Assembly: GCA_017475415.1 (NCBI GenBank)
Contig: JAFVFM010000019.1
Span: forward strand, 1-5,104
Direction of reading: 5' to 3'
Source: Solobacterium sp.
GTDB taxonomy: Bacteria > Bacillota_I > Bacilli_A > Erysipelotrichales > Erysipelotrichaceae
DNA: 5,104 nucleotides
Shown: in pieces, positions 1 through 5,104 of the stretch
How positions within the stretch are numbered: the stretch's first letter is position 1
Layout: each line of letters starts with the position of its first letter
Made by a program: the position numbers and the translations under genes
Notes under the pieces: model-generated
Told to the model about the DNA's origin: nothing
Databases searched by the model: none
The model's input: the letters and a program-made list of their open reading frames with translations, nothing else

Positions 1-2
1 CA

Positions 3-65
3 AATAAAGATAGAGAAGAACAAATGGGTGCATCAACTGCAGGAATAAAAATTCCTGGAATGTAA
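3..65 (+). CDS. YbaB/EbfC family nucleoid-associated protein, C-terminal end only (5' part outside window)
   Basis: An open frame enters from the left edge and ends in TAA at 63-65, giving 20 residues that finish in the sequence GIKIPGM. YbaB/EbfC proteins are small dimeric DNA-binding proteins of about 100 residues, and in Firmicutes they commonly end in a flexible Gly/Met-rich tail with an 'IPG' motif. The gene directly upstream of recR is very often ybaB (dnaX-ybaB-recR order), and the stop codon here lies 1 base before the recR start. The identification therefore rests on tail style plus conserved neighbourhood; no folded domain is visible in this fragment. The weak ribosome-binding site for recR lies inside these last codons, so the two genes are likely translationally coupled. 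Confidence 0.72.
   Translation, partial: NKDREEQMGASTAGIKIPGM
57..59 (+). promoter_or_regulatory. Weak ribosome-binding site for recR
   Basis: A short GGA core sits 7 bases before the ATG at 67, inside the last sense codons of the upstream ybaB-like gene. It is a minimal Shine-Dalgarno match. With a 1-base gap between the upstream stop and this start, translation of recR probably relies partly on ribosomes finishing the upstream gene. Confidence 0.4.
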
Positions 66-66
66 T

Positions 67-666
67 ATGTACCCAAAAAGCTTACAAGAATTAATTGAAG
101 CGTTTCGCAAATTGCCAGGTGTAGGAGAAAAGTCGGCAGAACGATATGCCTTAAATATAACGGATATGCAAGAAGAAGATGTACGTCGTTTTGCTCAAGC
201 TTTAGTGGATGTAAAGACAAAGCTACGCCAGTGTAAGATATGTGGCAATCTATCTGAAGAAGATGAATGTGAAATTTGTAAGGATACATCGCGCAATGCA
301 AAACAAATTGTAGTTGTACAATCCGCCAAAGATGTACTCGCAATGGAAAGATTAGAGGAGTTTAATGGAACCTACCATGTATTAAATGGTTTGTTATCAT
401 CATCTAAAGGCATAATGCCAGAAGACTTGAATATCGATACTTTAATTAAGCGAGCACAAGAAGCTGAAGAAATTATATTAGCGACAAGTACAACAATGGA
501 TGGAGAGATGACGGCATTATATTTAAATAAGATATTAAAAAAAGAATGCCCAAGTGTATTAGTTACAAGAATAGCGCATGGTTTACCTTCGGGTGGATTC
601 CTAGATTACGCAGATGAAATGACTTTAGCACATGCATTATCAGGAAGAAGAAAAGTAGAAGAATAG
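67..666 (+). CDS. recR: Recombination mediator protein RecR
   Basis: RecR works with RecO (and RecF) in the cytoplasm to load RecA onto SSB-coated single-stranded DNA during gap and break repair. The 199-residue length is normal for the family (about 200). Domains in order: a helix-hairpin-helix with LPGVGEKSAERYA at residues 16-28; a four-cysteine zinc finger (C56, C59, C68, C71; CxxC-x8-CxxC); a Toprim domain from about 80 to 175 containing KDVLAMER, YHVLNG and DGEMTA; and the C-terminal RIAHGLPSGG and TLAHALSGRR motifs (residues 168-177 and 186-195). The start is chosen because MYPKS followed by the first helix is the usual RecR N-terminus and it abuts the upstream stop. Oddities: the usual Glu of the first Toprim motif (VVE in RecR of E. 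coli and others) is Gln at residue 85, and the usual LSPLDGIGP segment reads LSSSKGIMP. The fhs start follows 7 bases downstream. Confidence 0.96.
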   Translation: MYPKSLQELIEAFRKLPGVGEKSAERYALNITDMQEEDVRRFAQALVDVKTKLRQCKICGNLSEEDECEICKDTSRNAKQIVVVQSAKDVLAMERLEEFNGTYHVLNGLLSSSKGIMPEDLNIDTLIKRAQEAEEIILATSTTMDGEMTALYLNKILKKECPSVLVTRIAHGLPSGGFLDYADEMTLAHALSGRRKVEE

Positions 667-673
667 ATAGAAT

Positions 674-2341
674 ATGAATAAAGATTTGGAAAAAGCACAA
701 CAGGCAACACTTGAAGATATTGAACAAATTGCAAAGAAGGCAAATATACCTTTAGACTGCCTTGAACTATATGGAAGAAATAAAGCGAAAGTAGATGTAA
801 CAAATATACCTGCTATAGAAGAAAAGCCAAATGGCAAATTAATCTTAGTTACAGCAATTAATCCAACTAAGGCAGGCGAAGGTAAATCAACCACAACAGT
901 AGGCTTAGCAGATGGCTTACAAAAAATAAATCAGAATGTAATAGCTTGCTTGCGAGAGCCTTCCTTAGGACCGGTATTTGGCTTAAAGGGTGGAGCAACA
1001 GGTGGTGGATATGCGCAAGTTGTACCAATGGAAGAAATCAATTTGCATTTTACTGGAGATATGCATGCGATAACCACCGCTAATAATCTCATTGCTGCGA
1101 TGCTAGATAATTCTATTTATCAAGGTAATCCATTACAAATTGACCCAGAAAAAGTTGTATGGAAACGATGCTTAGATATGAATGATCGCACATTGCGTGA
1201 TATTACAATAGCTCAAGAAAAAAAGACAAATGGTATAGAAAGAAAAGATCATTTTGTGATAACTGTAGCGACAGAAGTAATGGCTATTTTGTGTTTGGCA
1301 AAGGATTTAAAAGATTTTGAAGAAAGAATAGGACAAGCGATAGTTGCCTATACCTTTGATAACGAACCGATAACGGTAAAAGATATTGGTGCTAGTGGGG
1401 CAGCAACTTTAGTGATGAAAGAAGCTCTTAAGCCTAACTTAGTACAAACATTAGAACATACACCAGTACTCATTCATGGTGGTCCATTCGCGAATATCGC
1501 ACATGGTTGTAATTCGATTATTGCCACAAAGTTAGCTTTAAAGTTGGCAGATTATGTAGTGACTGAAGCTGGTTTTGGGGCGGACTTAGGTGCAGAAAAA
1601 TTCTTAGATATCAAATGCCGTAAAGGTGAATTAAAGCCAAATGTAGTAGTCATTGTAGCGACAATTCGTGCCTTGAAGATGCATGGTGGTGTTGAACAAG
1701 CTGATTTAACAAAAGAAAATATAGAAGCTTTATTTAAGGGTATAGAAAACCTACAGAAGCATATAGAAAGTATACAAGCCTTTGGCTTGCCTTATATCAT
1801 CGCAATAAATAAATTCTCTACTGATACAACAAATGAAGTTGAAGCCTTATATACTTGGTGCAAGGAAAATGAGCATCCAGTAGCCGAAGCTGATGGCTGG
1901 GCTAATGGCGGAGAAGGAATGAAAGCATTAGCGGAATTAGTTGTAAATATTTGTGAGAAAGAAAATGACTTCCATTTCATTTATGAGGAAGAGGAAAGTA
2001 TAGAAGATAAAATTGAAAAGATAGCCAAGACTATCTATGGCGCAGATGGCGTGGAATACAGTGATAACGCAAAAGAAAAAATCAAATTATTTAATCAATT
2101 AGGCTGGGATAAGTTACCTATATGTATGGCAAAGACACCACTTAGCCTAAGTGATGATGAAAAGAAAAAAGGAAGACCGAAAGATTTTACTATCCATGTA
2201 CAAGACTTAAGCATATCGCGCGGTGCAGGTTTTGTGGTTGTATATACAGGAAGTATTTTAACTATGCCAGGTTTACCAAAAGAACCCGCTGCAATGCATA
2301 TGGGCATAGATGAAAAAGGGAAGTCTTTTGGTTTGTTTTAG
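674..2341 (+). CDS. fhs: Formate-tetrahydrofolate ligase (10-formyl-THF synthetase)
   Basis: Cytoplasmic enzyme that joins formate to tetrahydrofolate using ATP (EC 6.3.4.3) to make 10-formyl-THF, which feeds purine synthesis, initiator-tRNA formylation and, through FolD, the 5,10-methylene-THF pool. The 555 residues match the usual 555-560. Visible motifs: a P-loop-like ATP site TKAGEGKSTTT at 65-75; the family signature GLKGGATGGGY at 103-113; the second signature VATIRALKMHGG at 328-339; AGFGADLGAEKF at 299-310; and DGWANGGEG at 407-415. F301 and W409 correspond to the aromatic pair known to sandwich the folate in the Moorella enzyme. The reading frame is intact with no missing motif. The ATG lies 7 bases after the recR stop and lacks a clear Shine-Dalgarno, having only purine-rich sequence around 650-672, so coupling to recR translation is likely. 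Its place between a DNA-repair gene and mnmG is unusual. Confidence 0.98.
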   Translation: MNKDLEKAQQATLEDIEQIAKKANIPLDCLELYGRNKAKVDVTNIPAIEEKPNGKLILVTAINPTKAGEGKSTTTVGLADGLQKINQNVIACLREPSLGPVFGLKGGATGGGYAQVVPMEEINLHFTGDMHAITTANNLIAAMLDNSIYQGNPLQIDPEKVVWKRCLDMNDRTLRDITIAQEKKTNGIERKDHFVITVATEVMAILCLAKDLKDFEERIGQAIVAYTFDNEPITVKDIGASGAATLVMKEALKPNLVQTLEHTPVLIHGGPFANIAHGCNSIIATKLALKLADYVVTEAGFGADLGAEKFLDIKCRKGELKPNVVVIVATIRALKMHGGVEQADLTKENIEALFKGIENLQKHIESIQAFGLPYIIAINKFSTDTTNEVEALYTWCKENEHPVAEADGWANGGEGMKALAELVVNICEKENDFHFIYEEEESIEDKIEKIAKTIYGADGVEYSDNAKEKIKLFNQLGWDKLPICMAKTPLSLSDDEKKKGRPKDFTIHVQDLSISRGAGFVVVYTGSILTMPGLPKEPAAMHMGIDEKGKSFGLF

Positions 2342-2344
2342 AGG
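2341..2344 (+). promoter_or_regulatory. Ribosome-binding site for the 299-residue protein, overlapping the fhs stop
   Basis: GAGG starts on the last base of the fhs TAG stop and is followed by a 5-base spacer to the ATG at 2350. It is a good Shine-Dalgarno match at an acceptable spacing and supports the chosen start. No promoter-like sequence separates the two genes. Confidence 0.65.
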
Positions 2345-2349
2345 TAAAC

Positions 2350-3249
2350 ATGAGTTCAATTGCGTATGTAACAGATGAGAGTATGTTGGAATACCATCGC
2401 TTATGTCGAAATAAGTCGATTTTATTCTGGCGTATATCCAGTAAGAAAAAATTCGCAGATTTTCGAAAAGGGGATTTACTCTTCTTTTTCGCGCGTTCCC
2501 AGCACAATAAGAAAAAGGGATTAGTAGGATATGCGCATTTTGATTCTGTTAAACGTCTTTCTTTAAAACAAATGTGGCAAATGTATGGACAATCAACAGG
2601 CTATGATAATGAAGCTTTATTGAAAGAGGCAATTGAGAAAGCAGCTAAAGGTGACATACCAAAACAAATGTCCTGCTTATATTTAACAGATGTTGTATTT
2701 TTTATTACTTCTATTTATCCAGAAGAAGTTGGAATTGATATTCCGAAAAATTTAGAAAGCTATTGTTATTTAGATCGTAATGATCCACGTGTAACAGTAG
2801 AAATATTAAAAAAGGCAGCAGAAAGAGGAATTGATTTTTGGTCACTCGATAGTGACGCTAATCAAGAAGAAATATTTGAACGGGATGAAATACGACATTA
2901 CATAGCGGTAATTCATCGTGAAATTGGTAAAGAAGCAGGCAGTGAAAAAGAGCGTCAACAATGTTATAAATTGGCGAAACAAAGAATTGAAAATGATGAA
3001 TGGGAAATGATTAGGGGTAGTCGTACAGATAGTATCAAAGTAACGAAAAATACAATTATTATCGGTCTACCTTTTGTAGCACATGCAAACGATCGTGATT
3101 TAAGAATACGCGAATTAATAGGAAGAATAACGATGTATAGATTATTGGCGAAAAAAGCGAACTTAGAACGAAGACTAAGTTTTCAATTATTAGGAAATGC
3201 GATACCTGAAGAAGTACTTGATTTAGTGGAGACAATCAATCATGAATAG
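2350..3249 (+). CDS. Uncharacterised 299-residue protein with a probable PUA/EVE-like N-terminal domain
   Basis: I do not recognise this as a named family. The N-terminal part (about residues 22-145) has the cadence of a PUA-like/EVE domain: LFWRISS at 25-31, then a basic stretch, then FRKGDLLFFFARS at 38-50, GLVGYAHF at 57-64, a Trp and Tyr-Gly pair (W76, YG 79-80), and a late hydrophobic strand YLTDVVFFI at 111-119. This order (W near the start, GDLxFFY-like strand, G-x-V-G-x strand) is typical of PUA-like folds that bind RNA or modified bases. Residues about 146-175 look like a linker. The C-terminal part (about 176-299) is rich in charged helices (RHYIAVIHREIG at 182-193, RIRELIGRITMYRLL at 252-266) around a beta pair near SIKVTKNTIIIGLPF (228-242). 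I see no signal peptide, membrane segment or metal-binding cysteine cluster, so a cytoplasmic protein is likely. The last 8 bases overlap mnmG, so the two are probably translationally coupled. Function unknown; the domain call is inference by eye. Confidence 0.85.
   Translation: MSSIAYVTDESMLEYHRLCRNKSILFWRISSKKKFADFRKGDLLFFFARSQHNKKKGLVGYAHFDSVKRLSLKQMWQMYGQSTGYDNEALLKEAIEKAAKGDIPKQMSCLYLTDVVFFITSIYPEEVGIDIPKNLESYCYLDRNDPRVTVEILKKAAERGIDFWSLDSDANQEEIFERDEIRHYIAVIHREIGKEAGSEKERQQCYKLAKQRIENDEWEMIRGSRTDSIKVTKNTIIIGLPFVAHANDRDLRIRELIGRITMYRLLAKKANLERRLSFQLLGNAIPEEVLDLVETINHE
3228..3232 (+). promoter_or_regulatory. Ribosome-binding site for mnmG inside the preceding gene
   Basis: GGAGA lies 9 bases before the mnmG ATG at 3242, within the last codons of the upstream gene. 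It decides the mnmG start in favour of the overlapping ATG, which also gives the canonical N-terminus leading straight into the FAD-binding strand. Confidence 0.7.
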
Positions 3250-5104
3250 TTATGAAATTATTGTCATCGGGGCAGGCCATGCTGGAATAGAAGCAGCTTT
3301 AGCTTCCGCTAGATTGGGTAAGAAAACATTACTTTTAACTTTAAGCATAGACAATATAGGAAAGATGCCATGCAATCCAAGTGTTGGCGGTCCCGCAAAA
3401 GGAATTGTTGTAAGAGAAATCGATGCACTGGGTGGAGAGATGGCAAAAGCAGCAGATCAAACAGCTTTACAATTTAAGATGCTCAATAGTGCTAAAGGAC
3501 CGGGAGTAAGAGCGCTTCGTGTACAGAGCGACAAGCTCGCCTATAGTCGCTATATGCAAAACGTATGTTTACAACAAGATAACTTAACGGTACAGGAAGG
3601 TATGGCGATCAAGATACTTGCCGAAGATAATCGTGTTAAAGGAGTAGAGCTAAAGAGTGGTGAAATTATTTCCTCGGAAATAATTATATTAACAACAGGT
3701 ACCTATATGGCTGGTGTAAATATGATTAGTGATGAGGTGAAAAAAGGCGGTCCAGATTTAGAAGAAACAACAGAAGATTTATCACAATCCTTAAGAGACT
3801 TAGGATTAAAAACCTTCCGTTTAAAAACTGGTACACCACCACGTGTATTAACGAACTCGATTGATTTTACACAAACGAGTTACGAACCAGGAACAGAAGG
3901 ATTTTTGCATTTTTCTTCTACAACTAAGTCGATTAAGCCATTTAACGAACAAGTACCTTGTTATATGACCCATACAACAGAGGAAACACACGAGATTATT
4001 CTCAACAATTTAGAAAAGTCCAGCATGTATTCTGGAGTAGTTAAAGGAGTAGGTCCTAGATATTGCCCATCGATTGAAGATAAATTAGTGCGTTTTCAAG
4101 ACAAACCAAGGCATTTACTCTTTCTAGAGCCAGAATCATTAGAATTAGATACAACCTATGTACAAGGTTTTTCTACCTCACTACCTAGGGATGTACAAGA
4201 AAAGATGATAAGAACATTACCTGGCTTTCAAAATTGTGTTATTAAGAAATATGCATATGCCATAGAATATGACGCAATTGACCCAATACAAATGAAGCCT
4301 AGTTTAGAAAATAAGTTGATAGCAAATTTATTTACTGCTGGACAAGTAAACGGAACATCGGGTTATGAAGAAGCAGCTGGCCAAGGTTTATTAGCGGGAA
4401 TCAATGCGAGTCGCAAGCTGGATGGAAAAGAACCAATTGTATTACGAAGAGATGAAGCCTATATAGGAGTACTTATTGATGATCTAACAACGAAGGGTAC
4501 ATTAGAACCTTATCGCTTACTAACAAGTAGAGCAGAATTCCGATTATTGTTGAGACATGATAATGCTGAAGACAGGCTTATTGAAAAAGGAAAAGAAGTT
4601 GGTTTGATTTCAAAAGATCGATATGAAGAATATCAAAGAAGACAAGGTGAGATTCAAAAAGTAAAAGATATACTTAAAGAAACAATTTATCACTTAGATG
4701 ATGAAAAAACGAAGGTATATTTAGATGGTTTAGGTTACAACAATAGTGAACATAAGGGAGTAAATGGGCTAGATCTTGTAAAAAGACCAAATACAACAAC
4801 GAAGGAATTACTTAATATAGTTGATATAGAAGTAGATGATGAGATTGCTGAAAAGTGTGATATCGATATCAAATATGAAGGTTATATAGAAAAGGCGAAA
4901 CGGGAAGCGAAGAAATTAGCGGATATGGAATATATCGTATTAGGTGTCGACTTTGACTATAGCCTAGTAGACAATCTATCTTTAGAAGGCAGACAAAAAT
5001 TAAATGATTATAAACCTGCAACTATGGGACAGGCATCACGTATAAGTGGAGTTAATCCATCAGATATAGCTGTATTAGCGATTGCGATTAAACAAGGGAA
5101 GGGG
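3242..5104 (+). CDS. mnmG: tRNA uridine-5-carboxymethylaminomethyl synthesis enzyme MnmG (GidA), 3' end cut by the window edge
   Basis: FAD-dependent partner of the GTPase MnmE. The complex installs the cmnm5 or nm5 group on wobble U34 of tRNAs reading split codon boxes, taking a one-carbon unit from methylene-THF. The frame is open for 621 codons to the last base with no stop; MnmG is usually about 620-630 residues, so only the extreme C-terminus is missing. Motifs: FAD dinucleotide-binding GAGHAG at 10-15; CNPSVGGPAKG at 44-54 with conserved Cys44; GTPPR at 197-201; GPRYCPSIEDK at 271-281 with the second conserved Cys275; and the signature running from AGQVNG (366-371) through GYEEAAGQG (374-382) to AGINA. 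The C-terminal helical domain that contacts MnmE is recognisable by FDY, the YKPATMGQASRISGV segment and the following DIAVL. Start ATG overlaps the preceding gene by 8 bases and has a GGAGA site. mnmE is not next to it here, unlike in the common mnmE-mnmG arrangement. Confidence 0.97.
   Translation, partial: MNSYEIIVIGAGHAGIEAALASARLGKKTLLLTLSIDNIGKMPCNPSVGGPAKGIVVREIDALGGEMAKAADQTALQFKMLNSAKGPGVRALRVQSDKLAYSRYMQNVCLQQDNLTVQEGMAIKILAEDNRVKGVELKSGEIISSEIIILTTGTYMAGVNMISDEVKKGGPDLEETTEDLSQSLRDLGLKTFRLKTGTPPRVLTNSIDFTQTSYEPGTEGFLHFSSTTKSIKPFNEQVPCYMTHTTEETHEIILNNLEKSSMYSGVVKGVGPRYCPSIEDKLVRFQDKPRHLLFLEPESLELDTTYVQGFSTSLPRDVQEKMIRTLPGFQNCVIKKYAYAIEYDAIDPIQMKPSLENKLIANLFTAGQVNGTSGYEEAAGQGLLAGINASRKLDGKEPIVLRRDEAYIGVLIDDLTTKGTLEPYRLLTSRAEFRLLLRHDNAEDRLIEKGKEVGLISKDRYEEYQRRQGEIQKVKDILKETIYHLDDEKTKVYLDGLGYNNSEHKGVNGLDLVKRPNTTTKELLNIVDIEVDDEIAEKCDIDIKYEGYIEKAKREAKKLADMEYIVLGVDFDYSLVDNLSLEGRQKLNDYKPATMGQASRISGVNPSDIAVLAIAIKQGKG
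3664..3685 (+). repeat. Perfect 10-base inverted repeat within mnmG
   Basis: The arms AATTATTTCC (3664-3673) and GGAAATAATT (3676-3685) are exact reverse complements separated by only 2 bases. In RNA this would form a stem of about 9 pairs with a 4-base loop. It lies wholly inside mnmG, where it encodes part of the segment GEIISSEIII, so the symmetry may just reflect the repeated Glu-Ile-Ile and Ser-Ser codons. There is no T-run after it, so it is not a rho-independent terminator. Confidence 0.5.

Noticed and set aside
640..894. Minus-strand open frames across the recR-fhs junction (also 606-803)
   Set aside because: They lie antisense to two well-supported genes, have no plausible ribosome-binding site, and their translations are low-complexity hydrophobic and serine-rich stretches typical of the complement of purine-rich coding DNA.
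2262..2507. Minus-strand open frame across the fhs end and the start of the unknown gene (and similar ones at 1792-1980 and 2095-2307)
   Set aside because: Antisense to intact genes, with no recognisable domain and no upstream signals; treated as a chance frame.
2841..2856. Inverted repeat GTCACT-CGAT-AGTGAC inside the unknown gene
   Set aside because: A 6-base stem with a 4-base loop in coding sequence, with no following T-run and no second copy noticed; likely chance.
3242..3249. Possible frameshift or fusion between the unknown gene and mnmG because the frames overlap
   Set aside because: Both ends are natural: the upstream protein ends in a plain stop and mnmG begins with a canonical N-terminus preceded by GGAGA. 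An 8-base overlap is normal translational coupling.
4858..4871. 14-base palindrome TGATATCGATATCA inside mnmG
   Set aside because: It encodes Asp-Ile-Asp-Ile, and simple GAT/ATC codon repetition produces the symmetry. A single copy within a gene does not support an operator call.
1..5104. CRISPR arrays, insertion sequences, tRNA/rRNA genes, riboswitches, phage or defence modules
   Set aside because: Nothing of the kind was seen by eye on either strand; the window is almost entirely coding, and no gap is larger than 8 bases.

Overview
The window is an AT-rich, densely packed stretch of a bacterial chromosome with every gene on the plus strand. Gene content and protein style point to a low-GC Firmicute (Bacillota), most likely of the Erysipelotrichales or a close relative. 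The basis for this is the ybaB-recR pair, a typical 555-residue formate-tetrahydrofolate ligase, and an MnmG whose variable segments resemble, from memory, those of Erysipelotrichia. The taxonomic placement is an inference from remembered family style and not from a search.

Layout: positions 3-65 are the last 20 codons of a YbaB/EbfC nucleoid-associated protein. recR (67-666) follows after 1 base, then fhs (674-2341) after 7 bases, then an uncharacterised 299-residue protein (2350-3249) after 8 bases. mnmG starts at 3242, overlapping the previous gene by 8 bases, and runs off the window's right edge probably only a few codons short of its end. No gap exceeds 8 bases, and no terminator or convincing internal promoter is visible, so all five genes are probably co-transcribed from a promoter upstream of the window.

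Functions: YbaB and RecR belong to DNA organisation and recombinational repair. Fhs loads formate onto tetrahydrofolate. MnmG (with MnmE, not in this window) uses a folate-borne one-carbon unit to modify wobble uridine 34 of certain tRNAs. The unknown protein between them has an N-terminal half that looks like a PUA/EVE-type fold, a class that often binds RNA or modified bases, and it is translationally coupled to mnmG. The fhs - unknown - mnmG block can therefore be read, tentatively, as a one-carbon/tRNA-modification segment appended to a ybaB-recR repair segment. The unknown gene is the only truly undescribed item; the rest is ordinary housekeeping content in a somewhat unusual order.
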